DNA from: Halorientalis sp.
Lineage (GTDB): Archaea > Halobacteriota > Halobacteria > Halobacteriales > Haloarculaceae
Direction of reading: 5' to 3'
Length of the DNA: 37,024 nt
NCBI RefSeq assembly: GCF_028275115.1
Contig: NZ_JAQCNH010000108.1
Location: forward strand, 1 to 37,024
Shown: piece by piece, positions 7,889 through 18,088 of the stretch
How positions within the stretch are numbered: the stretch's first letter is position 1
Layout: the number at the start of each line of letters is the position of its first letter
The notes under the pieces: model-generated
Told to the model about the DNA's origin: nothing
Database searches by the model: none
What the model saw: the letters and a program-made list of their open reading frames with translations, nothing else
Program-made: the position numbers and the translations under genes

Positions 7889-9295
7889 ATGACGTCCCCC
7901 GACAGGCGGACCTTCCTCGGCAGTCTCGCGAGTATCGTCCTCGCCGGCAGTTTCGCGGGTTGTAACGAGTCGACGGACAACACGCCGACCGCCGGAGTAA
8001 CTCCGACCGAATCACCCACCGAGACGGCGAGTCCGACGCCAACGGACGCCGCCACAGCGCAGGCGTTCGTCCGTGACCTCAGCGATGGCGGATACCGGCG
8101 GGCACGTGAGCGACTCACCACGGACGCCGCGACTCGGTTGTCGGCGAACACGCTCGAGCGACTCTGGCTCGGACTCACCGCACAACACGGTGCGCTCCGG
8201 GAGGTCGTGGGCGCCAAGCGTACGACAGAGACGGGGCGTCCAGTGGCCATCGTGACCGCTCGCTGTGACGAGGCAGACCAGTCCGTGCGATGTACCTTCG
8301 ATGAGGGAGATATCGACACGGTTCGGTTCCCGGCGGAGTACAGTCCGCCGGCCTACGCGGACGAGTCGGCGTTCACGGAACGCACGGTCACCGTCGAGGG
8401 GACCGGGTGCTCACTCCCCGGGACGCTCAGCGTTCCCGGAGGGGTCGCTGGAAGCGCGGGCGGACGTGCGGATGCTGGCGGGACGGTTCCCGGGGTCGTC
8501 CTCGTTCACGGCAGTGGGGCGCACGGCCGTGACGAGACGATCGGTCCAAACAAGCCGTTCAGAGACCTGGCGTGGGGACTTGCTACTCGTGGTGTAGCGG
8601 TCCTGCGCTACGAGAAGCGGACGGCGGCCTGCGACGTCCCACCTGGCGACCGGGACGTAAACAACATCGTCGTCGAGGACGCCGTTCAGGCGGTCGACCT
8701 GCTCGGCGCACAGGACGAGATCGACCCGGACCGACGATACGTCGTCGGCCACAGCCTCGGTGCCACCTGCACGCCGCGGATCGCCGAGCGCACGGCCCTC
8801 GCGGGCGGGGCGATGTTAGCCGCGAACGCCCGGCCGATAACTGCTGTCGTGCGTGATCAGCGACGGTACCTCCTCTCGGTTACCGGGGAGCTCAGCGAGG
8901 CGGAGAGAGAGAAGATCGCGACCCTCGACGAGACACTCGTCCGGGTCGAGAACGGCGACGTCGCCCCTGACGAACGAGTCATGGGTCTCCCGGGGTCGTG
9001 GTGGTCGAGTCTGCTCGCTTACGACCAGGTTGCGACAGCAAAGCGCGTCGAGACGCCACTGGCGTTCTTCCAGGGCGGGCGCGATTACCAGGTCACCGAG
9101 GAAGACGACTTCGCACAGTGGCGGTCGGACCTCGGCGACGCCGCGAACACGAGCACGTTTCTGTACCCGGACCTCTCGCATCTCTTCCAGTCCGGTACCG
9201 AGCCGTCGCTGGGCGCCGAGTACAGTTTCCACGACAACGTTGCCGACTCCGTGGTAACCGACATCGCTGCTTGGGTCGACCGGAGCGGCAGATAG
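7889..9295 (+). CDS. Tat lipoprotein with alpha/beta-hydrolase domain
   Basis: 468 residues. The N-terminus RRTFLGSLASIVLAGSFAGC is a Tat signal with a lipobox (Cys25), so the protein is expected to be lipid-anchored outside the cell. A Thr/Pro/Glu spacer runs to about residue 55. Residues 56-145 look like a DUF3887-type accessory domain, which often precedes serine hydrolases. The hydrolase domain follows, with the oxyanion strand VVLVHGSGAHG (203-213), nucleophile Ser289 in VVGHSLGAT, Asp399 in FFQGGRDYQV and His431 in DLSHLF. The triad is complete, suggesting an esterase or peptidase; the substrate cannot be told. The ATG at 7889 is right for the signal, and two inverted repeats lie just upstream. 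The gene converges on the XRE regulator, with 19 bases between the ends. Confidence 0.85.
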   Translation: MTSPDRRTFLGSLASIVLAGSFAGCNESTDNTPTAGVTPTESPTETASPTPTDAATAQAFVRDLSDGGYRRARERLTTDAATRLSANTLERLWLGLTAQHGALREVVGAKRTTETGRPVAIVTARCDEADQSVRCTFDEGDIDTVRFPAEYSPPAYADESAFTERTVTVEGTGCSLPGTLSVPGGVAGSAGGRADAGGTVPGVVLVHGSGAHGRDETIGPNKPFRDLAWGLATRGVAVLRYEKRTAACDVPPGDRDVNNIVVEDAVQAVDLLGAQDEIDPDRRYVVGHSLGATCTPRIAERTALAGGAMLAANARPITAVVRDQRRYLLSVTGELSEAEREKIATLDETLVRVENGDVAPDERVMGLPGSWWSSLLAYDQVATAKRVETPLAFFQGGRDYQVTEEDDFAQWRSDLGDAANTSTFLYPDLSHLFQSGTEPSLGAEYSFHDNVADSVVTDIAAWVDRSGR

Positions 9296-9314
9296 GCCGT
9301 CCTCGAACTCACTC

Positions 9315-10022
9315 TCAGGGCAACTCGCGCATCCCGTCGAGCATCGTCGGCAGGTCCGTCGTCGTCACGGCCAGCGAGAAGCCGTCGATGCGGGCCAGTC
9401 GCGGCGCGTGCTCCCAGAGGCTGTCCTCGTCGAGGCCGTGGAGGACGATAGCGTTGGGCGTGGGCGTGACGACACGCATCGCCACCAGTGGAGACTCCCC
9501 GCGCGTGACGTTCGTGAACACCAGCGCGCGGTTGGTCGACTGCCCGTAGAGCCGGTAGAACTCCTCACTGGAGAGGCGAGTAATCGCCTCGATACTGTCG
9601 ATGACGGTGTGGCCGGCGACGGTCGCCTGCGACCCCTCGACCAGTTCCGTCGCGCCGATGGTGTCGTGGTACCGCTCTATCGGGATGGTCGCGGGGTACT
9701 CCCGGAGGTCGTGGACGATTTCGCTGTCGAACCCGGCCGAGAGGACCCGTGCGTGCTGGCGGATACGTCCGCCACCGCGACCCTCGTCGATGTCGAGCAG
9801 AGCCCCGACGATGCGCTCTATGACGCCGATGCCTGGACTCTGCCGGCGGCCGCTCTCGTAGTCGGAGATAACCGACGAGGAAACCGCTAGCGTGTCGGCC
9901 AGTTCGGTCTGGGACACGTCGAAGTCGGTCCGCCACTTCCGCAGGGTCGCGCCCGGGTCGTTGCTGAGCGTGATCTCACCGGCGATTTTCTCGGCGAGTT
10001 CACGCCGTGGCCCGCGTCCCAT
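9315..10022 (-). CDS. XRE-family (helix-turn-helix) transcriptional regulator
   Basis: 235 residues from the ATG at 10022; the longer frame adds an unlikely His/Arg-rich leader. Residues 24-80 form a Cro/C1-type helix-turn-helix: LRKWRTDFDVSQTELADTLAVSSSVISDYESGRRQSPG contains the SQxELA and S.ISDYESGRR hallmarks. The remaining 150 residues form a C-terminal domain of unknown function. It carries hydrophobic strands such as RALVFTNVTRG and MRVVTPTPNAIVLHGL, suggesting a ligand-sensing or dimerisation role. It appears to belong to a conserved archaeal family of predicted regulators (COG1709-like). It is divergent from the YdjM-like gene, sharing a 96-base intergenic region, so it may regulate that gene or itself. 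Confidence 0.85.
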   Translation of the reverse strand: MGRGPRRELAEKIAGEITLSNDPGATLRKWRTDFDVSQTELADTLAVSSSVISDYESGRRQSPGIGVIERIVGALLDIDEGRGGGRIRQHARVLSAGFDSEIVHDLREYPATIPIERYHDTIGATELVEGSQATVAGHTVIDSIEAITRLSSEEFYRLYGQSTNRALVFTNVTRGESPLVAMRVVTPTPNAIVLHGLDEDSLWEHAPRLARIDGFSLAVTTTDLPTMLDGMRELP

Positions 10023-10118
10023 ATCGCCAGTGGGCGCACTCAACGGCTTTAATGTACCGGCACAGCAGAGAGGGTGACCCACCGGAAGCGATTTGCCGAC
10101 CAAGCCGATAACGTCGCT

Positions 10119-10748
10119 ATGCCATCGACGGTGGTGCATCTCGCCTTCGGGGGTATCCTCGCCGCCGCATTACTCGGAGACACCTTCTCCCGCCGGAGTT
10201 TGGCCGTCGTCTTCGCCGTCGTAACCTTCGCCGACCTGGACGTGTTCGTTGGGTTGGCGATTCCGGGCGCTCACCGTGCGGCGTTCCACACACTGCTTCT
10301 CCCAGTCGTCGCAACCGGCCTCCTCTACTATGACCTGCGGCGAACTCGACCGTGGCTCACGACCCGGTTCGGGACGCAGGCACCGCGTGTGGCCTGGACC
10401 GCCATCGTGGCGTTCGTCTTCGCGGCGGTCGGACTCGACCTGTTCACCAGTTGGGGTGCCAACCCGTTCTACCCGCTCGTCGACCAGTTCTACTCGGTCG
10501 GCGGGACACTCGAATACTCCACACAGCGGGGGCTCGTCCAGACGTTCGTCGAAATCGGCGGTCCCGAACCCGGCCCGCAGCAACTAGGCACGACCGACAC
10601 CTACCACGTCAACAGCGGCGTCGATCCAACCGCCGGGAGCGAACCCGAGAACGTCGACCGCGTATTTCCTGTCGCACAGTCGGGCTGGCAACTCCTGCTC
10701 GTCCTCACCAGCCCCGTCGTCCTGTGGGCTCGTGCCCGGCAGGATTAG
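10119..10748 (+). CDS. YdjM-like membrane-bound metal-dependent hydrolase family protein
   Basis: 209 residues from the ATG at 10119, not the upstream ATG at 10074, because MPSTVVHLAFG is the family N-terminus. It is an integral membrane protein with several helices. Conserved polar residues sit in or next to the helices: His7, Asp39 and Asp41 (FADLDVF), His52 and His57, and Asp107 (GLDLFTSWG). This is the pattern of the YdjM/DUF457 family, annotated as inner-membrane metal-dependent hydrolase; the physiological substrate is unknown. The region after residue 115 (PFYPLVDQFYSVGG) resembles the extracellular part of LexA-linked YdjM proteins. Its 3' end overlaps by four bases the ancestral 3' end of the damaged gene on the other strand. 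Confidence 0.8.
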   Translation: MPSTVVHLAFGGILAAALLGDTFSRRSLAVVFAVVTFADLDVFVGLAIPGAHRAAFHTLLLPVVATGLLYYDLRRTRPWLTTRFGTQAPRVAWTAIVAFVFAAVGLDLFTSWGANPFYPLVDQFYSVGGTLEYSTQRGLVQTFVEIGGPEPGPQQLGTTDTYHVNSGVDPTAGSEPENVDRVFPVAQSGWQLLLVLTSPVVLWARARQD

Positions 10749-11308
10749 TTCGTCTGACCCGCGACGGCGTTCCCGAGCGCGCCCAGCACGAGGGAGGAGA
10801 CCGGCCCCGCGAGGACCAGTGCGAGCAGCGTGTCCGGGCTGACGAAACTCGCCTCACCCTAGCGGAAGAGAGACGCGCCGACGACAGCGAGCGGGAGGTA
10901 CCCAACCGCGACCGTCGCGCCCGCCTTCGCCGAACTGGCCGGGTCGGCGGTCCCGAGGCGACGGCGGCCGACGGCGAGTCCCGCCCCGAACAGGAGGAGA
11001 GCAGGGAGCAGATACAGCACGGCCGAGAACGCGTCGACCTGCGCGATGCGGTCGACGCTACTGGACCCGCCGAAGAGAGGCCTCCACCTCGAACACCGTC
11101 GGGACCAGGTGGGCATGTAGAACACCCAGCCCACCGCCTGATAGGTCACGTCCTGTCCGGCGATGGCCTCCACAGCCCGGTTCCCCAGCGATTCGCGGAC
11201 GTCTCCCCCGACCAGCAGATACGTGAAGACGTACCCGAGCAGGTACGCGCCCACGCCGGCGACGGTGCCTGTACGCAGTGGTAACGCACGAATCTGCTCC
11301 GTATTCAT
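10745..11308 (-). pseudogene. Damaged membrane-protein gene: two compensating frameshifts and an in-frame TAG
   Basis: The frame starts at the ATG at 11308 (MNTEQIRALPLRTG) and reads as a 4-5 helix membrane protein. From about 11118 to 11080 the working frame gives MPTWSRRCSRWRP, while another frame gives HAHLVPTVFEVEAS, which fits the family pattern (WVFYNAHLV...). The original frame resumes at LFGGSSSVD. One lost base near 11116 plus two lost bases near 11083 (TCTCTC shortened) would explain this. A TAG at 10859-10861 then stops the frame, yet 38 further codons in the same frame (GEASFVSPDTLLALVLAGPV...) look coding and end in TAA at 10745-10747. As written, the product is a 149-residue protein with a scrambled 13-residue block and a missing last helix. 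Either true decay or sequencing error. Confidence 0.7.
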
Positions 11309-11614
11309 ACGCTCCACCCCACCGTCCCACGGAATGAGCCTTGTGGCACCCACCGGCCAGCGCAGGGTGTAGTCGAGTGAACACGCTGCACACCCCGTCT
11401 CGTTCGTGGCCCCGTGTTCCACGCCACCCAGTGCAGGAGCCGAACCGATTCTCACAGACGGAGTCGCCACGGACTGGTAGTCAGCGGGAGAGCGTCGGGG
11501 CCAGACGTGGACGGAGCTCCACACCGACTCGGCGTCGTCCGACCGCTTCCCGGAGCGGGTAGCCTGGCTCTCTGCACCGTAGAAGCTAAACGCGGCCCGT
11601 GCTTCCCCTCGATA
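11309..11614. other. Intergenic region before rfcL, no gene recognised
   Basis: This stretch lies between the divergent damaged membrane-protein gene and rfcL. Frames extend through it on both strands, but none has a convincing start or family pattern. I checked for a tRNA and found no cloverleaf. A weak TATA-like GCTAAAC at about 11584-11590 lies 25-31 bases before the rfcL ATG. Confidence 0.5.
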
Positions 11615-13141
11615 ATGAGTGACTGGACGGAGAAATACCGCCCGTCGACGCTCTCCGAGCTCCGGGGCAACGACAAGGCCCGCGACACCCTACGGGAGTG
11701 GGGCCAGACCTGGGACGAGCACGGGGAGGCGGCCATCGTACACGGCAGTCCCGGAATCGGAAAGACCTCGGCGGCCCACGCGCTGGCCAGCGACATGGGC
11801 TGGGACGTCGTCGAACTCAACGCCAGCGACTCCCGGACGAAAGACGACATCGAGCGCCTGGCCGGCCGTGCCGTCAAGAACACGACACTGGGCGAGTCCG
11901 GCAAACAGCTCATCATCGTCGACGAGGCCGACAACTTCCACGGTAACGTTGACCGCGGCGGGTCACGAGCGGTCACGTCCATCGTCAGAGAGGCAGGCCA
12001 GCCGATGGTCCTCATCGCCAACGACTTCTACGAGATGTCGAACACTCTCCGGAACGCCTGCCGGGAGATTGAATTCCGGGACATCTCCGCCCGCTCTATC
12101 GTTCCCGTCCTCCGGGACGTGTGCCGTAAAGAGGACATCGAGTTCGAGCAGGAGGCGCTGTCGGCCATCGCCGAGTCCAACAGCGGCGACCTGCGGGGGG
12201 CGGTCAACGACCTGCAGGCGCTGGCACAGGGCCGGACCGAACTCCAGGCCGAGGACGTGGTCACCGGCCAACGAGACCGAACGAACGGCGTCTTCGACTA
12301 CCTCGACACCGTCATCAAGAAGGCGGACGCAGAGGGGGCGCTGAAAGCGTCCTACGACGTCGACGAGACGCCGGACGACCTCATCAACTGGATCGAGGAC
12401 AACATGCCCAAAGACTACGAAGGTCGGGAGTTGGCCCGCGCCTACGACTTCCTCGCCAACGCCGACCGCTGGCTGGGGCGAGTGCGGGCGACACAGGACT
12501 ACTCCTACTGGCGGTACGCCGGCGACAACATGACCGCCGGCGTCGCCGCCGCTCGGGGCGGCGAGAAGGGCGGGTGGACTCGCTACGGCCCACCGAGCTA
12601 CTGGTCGAAACTCGGTCGCTCGCGGGGCACCCGTCAGAAACGCGACTACGTGGCCCGGAAAGTCGCCGAACACCTCGGCGTCAGCATGGCCACCGCCCGC
12701 CGCGATGTCGTTCCCCACCTGGCAGCGATGACTCACCACTGCAAGAACCGCGAACTCACCGTGGCGATGACCGCCCGGTACGACCTGGACGCCGAACACG
12801 TCGCCTTCGTTACCGGTTCCGGCGAGGATACCAACAAAGTCCAGGACATCGTCGACGACGCCGAGCGACTCCGAGAGGACGCCGCAGTCGAACACTCCGA
12901 GGGCGCCTTCGAGGGCGGCCGCGCCGGGGCGACGGACGACGGGACCGACGACAGAAACGAGGACACAGAGGCCACAGCTACGGCCGACGGGACCGACGGG
13001 AGTGACGACCGCGACGGGCAGGCGACGCTCGCCGCGAACGCGGGGTCCGAGGAATCGGACGGCGAACCCGGCGAAGCGGAACCGGGAGAGGAGGAAACGG
13101 GCGCGGACGACCAGCAGTCGGGGCTGGGCGACTTCGTGTAA
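11615..13141 (+). CDS. rfcL: Replication factor C large subunit
   Basis: 508 residues. RfcL, with the small RFC subunits, forms the ATP-driven clamp loader that places PCNA on primed DNA. The ATG at 11615 gives the family N-terminus MSDWTEKYRP; the 67-codon upstream extension does not resemble the family. The AAA+ motifs are Walker A GSPGIGKT (44-51) and Walker B LIIVDEADN (99-107), with the collar helices after residue 230. Residues beyond about 425 form a low-complexity Asp/Glu/Gly/Ser tail, a haloarchaeal adaptation. The last residues QQSGLGDFV match a PCNA-interacting (PIP-like) peptide, QxxLxxF. The small-subunit genes are not in the window, which is usual in haloarchaea. Confidence 0.95.
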   Translation: MSDWTEKYRPSTLSELRGNDKARDTLREWGQTWDEHGEAAIVHGSPGIGKTSAAHALASDMGWDVVELNASDSRTKDDIERLAGRAVKNTTLGESGKQLIIVDEADNFHGNVDRGGSRAVTSIVREAGQPMVLIANDFYEMSNTLRNACREIEFRDISARSIVPVLRDVCRKEDIEFEQEALSAIAESNSGDLRGAVNDLQALAQGRTELQAEDVVTGQRDRTNGVFDYLDTVIKKADAEGALKASYDVDETPDDLINWIEDNMPKDYEGRELARAYDFLANADRWLGRVRATQDYSYWRYAGDNMTAGVAAARGGEKGGWTRYGPPSYWSKLGRSRGTRQKRDYVARKVAEHLGVSMATARRDVVPHLAAMTHHCKNRELTVAMTARYDLDAEHVAFVTGSGEDTNKVQDIVDDAERLREDAAVEHSEGAFEGGRAGATDDGTDDRNEDTEATATADGTDGSDDRDGQATLAANAGSEESDGEPGEAEPGEEETGADDQQSGLGDFV

Positions 13142-13162
13142 CGGCTCGAAACGGAGTCGTGG

Positions 13163-13672
13163 TCAGAGTTGGACTGGTCCGGACGAACCGTCGGCGCTGG
13201 CGTCGGTGTCCGGGTCGGTTGCGGTGTCGGCCACGGGTGTTGCGCTCTGGAACGCCCAGGCAGTCGTCGCGGTCATGGCCGCGAAGATGGTCAACGCGGC
13301 AGTGTGGTGGAGGACCTGTGCGACGGGTCCGTAGGCCCAGATGGTGTTCGCGCCGAGCAACACCTGCATGGGCAGAACGGCGAGGGCGACGGTCGAGGCC
13401 CAGCGAACGTCGGCCCGAGGCTGGTGTTTCCAGGCGGCGTAGGTCGTGCCGATAATCATGAAGCCGGTAACCATCGCGACGAATCTGTGGAACCACTCGA
13501 CGAAACTCGGCCAGTCGGCCGGGAACAGACCGAATACGGCGCCGTTGCAGAGCGGCCAGCGTGCCCCACAGGACAGTCCCGCACCGATTGCACCGGTGTA
13601 CACGCCGAGTAAGATGAGCGAGAACGTCATGCCCATCGTCGTCGCGGCGAGGTGGCGAAAGCCAAGTCGCAT
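13163..13672 (-). CDS. ctaA: Heme A synthase / cytochrome oxidase assembly protein, half-length archaeal type
   Basis: 169 residues, about half the length of bacterial CtaA/Cox15. CtaA oxidises heme O to heme A for the terminal oxidase. Four transmembrane helices are evident (about 8-32, 60-80, 93-110, 118-140). Conserved features are the cysteine pair Cys35 and Cys42 in SCGARWPLCNG, Glu59/His62 in VEWFHRFVA (helix 2) and His122/His123 in VLHHTAAL (helix 4), the expected heme-ligating histidines. Archaeal half-size CtaA is known (for example in Aeropyrum) and is thought to represent one repeat of the duplicated bacterial protein, probably acting as a dimer. The C-terminal 27 residues are an acidic tail. 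The gene is divergent from the malic enzyme gene, with 123 bases between starts. Confidence 0.88.
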   Translation of the reverse strand: MRLGFRHLAATTMGMTFSLILLGVYTGAIGAGLSCGARWPLCNGAVFGLFPADWPSFVEWFHRFVAMVTGFMIIGTTYAAWKHQPRADVRWASTVALAVLPMQVLLGANTIWAYGPVAQVLHHTAALTIFAAMTATTAWAFQSATPVADTATDPDTDASADGSSGPVQL

Positions 13673-13766
13673 AATCGGTTCTCAGGTTTGCACCTACTTA
13701 TGTTCGGCCCTTCGTCCTCGCGACTCGGGGGCACTCGACGAACGTCGAACATTATTTTCGGTTACC

Positions 13767-13772
13767 TTTTTA
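13767..13772 (+). promoter_or_regulatory. TATA-like box of the malic enzyme gene
   Basis: TTTTTA lies about 26 bases before the ATG at 13796, at the expected distance for a leaderless transcript. It is the best AT-rich candidate on this side of the divergent ctaA/malic enzyme intergenic region. Confidence 0.4.
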
Positions 13773-13795
13773 CGCTGGCAAGGTCCCCATAATGC

Positions 13796-16054
<2,259 letters not shown>

Positions 16055-16160
16055 CCACCGCTGTATGTCGGTGGTACGCGATGGGCACCGCCACCTGCAC
16101 GAAGTTGGGTCAGAAACTGTTTCGCGTGCGGATGCTCGGCGCGACGGCTCTCGACCGTAC

Positions 16161-16556
16161 TCACTCGGTCCGAAGCAATGCTAGCTGTTTCTCGGTCTCG
16201 AAGTAGTACTCGGCGGCCAGGCCGGTCCAGAGGAACACGACGACGCCGACCGTCACGGAGGCCGGGACGCCGACAGGTGAGAGGAGTCTGGCGGCGGCCA
16301 GGCCGACGGCCAGCATCGTCACCAGAAAAACGTACTCGTCGAGTGGGTCGGTGGCCAACCGGACGGTGTCGAGGTACGCGTAGCCGAGTCCGGCGGCAGC
16401 GCCGACGACAACCCCGAGCAGGGACCACACCACCGGCCCGTCCGGGAACAGTCCCGGCCACAACTCGACCACGACGTAGATGGTCAGCGCGAGCGTCAGC
16501 ACTCCTGCCTGCACGACTGACGACACCGGCTCCCAGAACCCCCCGTCGCTCCCCAT
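16161..16556 (-). CDS. Small haloarchaeal membrane protein, four predicted helices
   Basis: 131 residues from the ATG at 16556; a GTG two codons upstream (16562) would also work. Four hydrophobic segments are evident (about 13-32, 40-60, 74-92, 97-115 in MGSDGGFWEP numbering), separated by short polar loops. The C-terminus YYFETEKQLALLRTE is amphipathic and charged, probably cytoplasmic. I see no catalytic or binding motif and do not recognise the family. It converges on the malic enzyme gene, with a 106-base gap where I see no gene. It is codirectional with rnhA, which ends 42 bases upstream, so the two may be cotranscribed. Confidence 0.7.
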   Translation of the reverse strand: MGSDGGFWEPVSSVVQAGVLTLALTIYVVVELWPGLFPDGPVVWSLLGVVVGAAAGLGYAYLDTVRLATDPLDEYVFLVTMLAVGLAAARLLSPVGVPASVTVGVVVFLWTGLAAEYYFETEKQLALLRTE

Positions 16557-16598
16557 TGCCACATCGTGGTAACGGCCAGTATCTTAAATCTTGCCGCG

Positions 16599-17240
16599 TC
16601 AGTCGCTGGCACCGCGGTCCGACCGGGACGGTGGTGGCACCTGCTCCTCGGTCGGAGCCTCTGGAATAACACAGCGGTCGGGTTCGTGGTTGACGTGTGC
16701 GTACTGGTCCGGCGCGTTCGCCAGCGGGTGGGCCGGGTTCACGTCACTGGAGATACGAGCGGCTCGGATTTCGTCGAATCCGTTGATCCGGGCGCGAATC
16801 CCTCGCCAGTGGTGGTTCGTAGCCGCCGGCACGGAGACGGCGGGGTTCCAGTCGGCTCCACGGGAGTCGATGACGGCCTGGTTGACGTTGCCTGCCAGAT
16901 CGTCGTGGTCGATCAGGAGGCCGACGCGAGCGTCGGTTGGTGCTCGCGCCGCAAGGACGTCGAGTCCCAGGTGGAGCGCGCGGTACTCGGCGACGTTGTT
17001 GTCGGGTGCGCTGTCCGTGACAGAGAGCCGCGCCACGCGTTCCCCGTCGCGTGTCTCGATAACCGCACCGAGACCACCGTCGGGTTCGTCCCCGCCCCCG
17101 ACTGCGCCACGCCGGTTTCTGTAGGAGCCGTCCGTGGCGAGATAGAAATCTCGATGGTGGGTGCGAGGGGGGTGTGCGATGTGTGGCGTCGGCGACTCGT
17201 CGAACAGGTCCCGAAGGGACGGCCGGCCGTAAGCGGCCAT
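16599..17240 (-). CDS. rnhA: Ribonuclease H, type 1 (haloarchaeal)
   Basis: 213 residues from the ATG at 17240. The upstream extension crosses the TATA box and is rejected. RNase HI cleaves RNA in RNA-DNA hybrids, removing primers and R-loops. The catalytic carboxylates are visible: Asp37 in YLATDGSYRN, Glu85 in NNVAEYRALHLGL and Asp111 in VGLLIDHDDLAGNVN. The N-terminal 30 residues (GRPSLRDLFDESPTPHIAHPP) and the C-terminal part with DWNPAVSVPAATNHHWRGI match the extended haloarchaeal form first characterised in Halobacterium sp. NRC-1. This form is longer than the bacterial enzyme (about 155 residues). An excellent TATA box at 17261-17274 predicts a leaderless transcript. Confidence 0.88.
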   Translation of the reverse strand: MAAYGRPSLRDLFDESPTPHIAHPPRTHHRDFYLATDGSYRNRRGAVGGGDEPDGGLGAVIETRDGERVARLSVTDSAPDNNVAEYRALHLGLDVLAARAPTDARVGLLIDHDDLAGNVNQAVIDSRGADWNPAVSVPAATNHHWRGIRARINGFDEIRAARISSDVNPAHPLANAPDQYAHVNHEPDRCVIPEAPTEEQVPPPSRSDRGASD

Positions 17241-17260
17241 ACATATTGTATAGACGCGAA

Positions 17261-17274
17261 GCATTTTAAATATA
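17261..17274 (-). promoter_or_regulatory. TATA box of rnhA
   Basis: On the minus strand the sequence is TATATTTAAAATGC, centred about 27 bases before the ATG at 17240. It is one of the clearest AT-rich promoter elements in the window. Confidence 0.65.
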
Positions 17275-17359
17275 TGGCCCGCCGCGGCGAACGGCCGGGT
17301 GCTCACGGGGATACTCGAAGGCCGGAACGCCTACTACCGGACCGACCGTCGCCCCGCCC

Positions 17360-17566
17360 ATGCTCACTGCCCGTGACAGCATGACGGCTGACGTGGAGGC
17401 GGTCACGCCCGACGGCGGTATCGACCACGTGCTGGACCTGCTGGCCGACCGCGACCGGGACGTCGGTCGCCTGCCGGTCGTCGAGGACGGTCGGGTCGTC
17501 GGTATCATCGCAGGTGAAGACCGACTCCGGGCGCTACGCGACGAGCGAGTCGAAAACGGGGAGTAA
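17360..17566 (+). CDS. Single CBS-domain protein
   Basis: 68 residues: MLTARDSMTADVEAVTP at the start, then LADRDRDVGRLPVVED and GRVVGIIAGEDRLRAL, the strand-helix-strand order of one CBS motif. CBS domains bind adenosyl ligands such as AMP, ATP or SAM and usually occur in pairs (Bateman modules, about 120-140 residues). A lone motif implies either homodimerisation to rebuild the module or a truncated ancestor. No second half is visible in other frames downstream. The ATG at 17360 is the first in frame. It converges on a small membrane protein gene, with three bases between the stops. Confidence 0.7.
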   Translation: MLTARDSMTADVEAVTPDGGIDHVLDLLADRDRDVGRLPVVEDGRVVGIIAGEDRLRALRDERVENGE

Positions 17567-17569
17567 GAA

Positions 17570-17830
17570 TCAGTCGTGGTAGCGGTGGCCGATGACTGCG
17601 GCGACCACGTTCAGGACGAGCAGGCCGACGAACGCACCGGCCATCGACCTGCTCCGGAGACCGTAGGCCAGAAGCGGGAGGTAGAGGAATGGAAGGACAA
17701 TCGCGGACCAGAAGGCGAGACCGGTCACACCGGCTTTCAGACCGGTCCCGTACTGCGCCAGCGCGGGGCGGATGTCGCTCACTGGCGGGAACAGTTTCCG
17801 TTCGTTACTGGAGGGACTTGACGATGCCAT
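17570..17830 (-). CDS. Small two-helix membrane protein
   Basis: 86 residues. The N-terminal 30 residues are polar; two helices follow (about 34-56 and 61-80), joined by the short basic loop GLRSRSM, and the protein ends HRYHD. I do not recognise the family. Its promoter is unusually well marked. On the minus strand CTATAAGG lies at 17865-17872 and an 18-base inverted repeat at 17838-17855, between the TATA box and the ATG at 17830, suggesting a tightly regulated gene. It converges on the CBS gene. Confidence 0.7.
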   Translation of the reverse strand: MASSSPSSNERKLFPPVSDIRPALAQYGTGLKAGVTGLAFWSAIVLPFLYLPLLAYGLRSRSMAGAFVGLLVLNVVAAVIGHRYHD

Positions 17831-17837
17831 CGTATCG

Positions 17838-17855
17838 TTCTACTCTACAGTAGAA
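17838..17855. promoter_or_regulatory. Operator-like inverted repeat over the start of a small membrane-protein gene
   Basis: TTCTAC-TCTACA-GTAGAA has perfect 6-base arms and a 6-base spacer. The spacer itself contains another TCTAC word, so the site is also a partial direct repeat. It ends 8 bases before the ATG at 17830 and lies 10 bases from the TATA box, so a bound dimer would block transcription initiation. Confidence 0.5.
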
Positions 17856-17864
17856 TAGCTGACC

Positions 17865-17872
17865 CCTTATAG
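17865..17872 (-). promoter_or_regulatory. TATA box upstream of the small membrane-protein gene
   Basis: CTATAAGG on the minus strand, 35-42 bases before the ATG at 17830. This predicts a leader of about 8-12 bases overlapping the inverted repeat. Confidence 0.5.
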
Positions 17873-17876
17873 TTGG

Positions 17877-17891
17877 TCGAGCCTTCGGCTC
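17877..17891. terminator. CGAGCC/GGCTCG hairpin, possible terminator
   Basis: Perfect 6-base arms around TTC. The following plus-strand bases are T-rich (TTTCGATTTATTT). It lies downstream of a two-way AT-rich promoter-like block (ataaattttatac, about 17959-17971) that has no clear gene on its left. It could therefore end a short minus-strand transcript of 70-90 bases. Weakly supported. Confidence 0.25.
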
Positions 17892-18088
17892 GTTTCGATT
17901 TATTTCATCTACGCACTGACGGCGATCCGACGTTTCACGACGGGCACAGAGTGGCGGATAAATTTTATACTCGAACCTGACGCCGTCACGTCGAATCACA
18001 GGTGACCATTATTCCGAGCACAGACGGTTGGAACGGCTCGGGCCGGCTACGCGATAGCAGACGGTGATACTGGAGTCCGCGTCGGCTA

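Noticed and set aside
10859-10861. TAG read as pyrrolysine
   Set aside because: No pyl genes or methylamine methyltransferase context in the window, and the gene already has two frameshift-like lesions, so decay or error is simpler.
11414-11614. Upstream extension of rfcL
   Set aside because: The extra 67 codons are Arg/His/Ser-rich, unlike the RfcL N-terminus, and a TATA-like sequence lies inside them.
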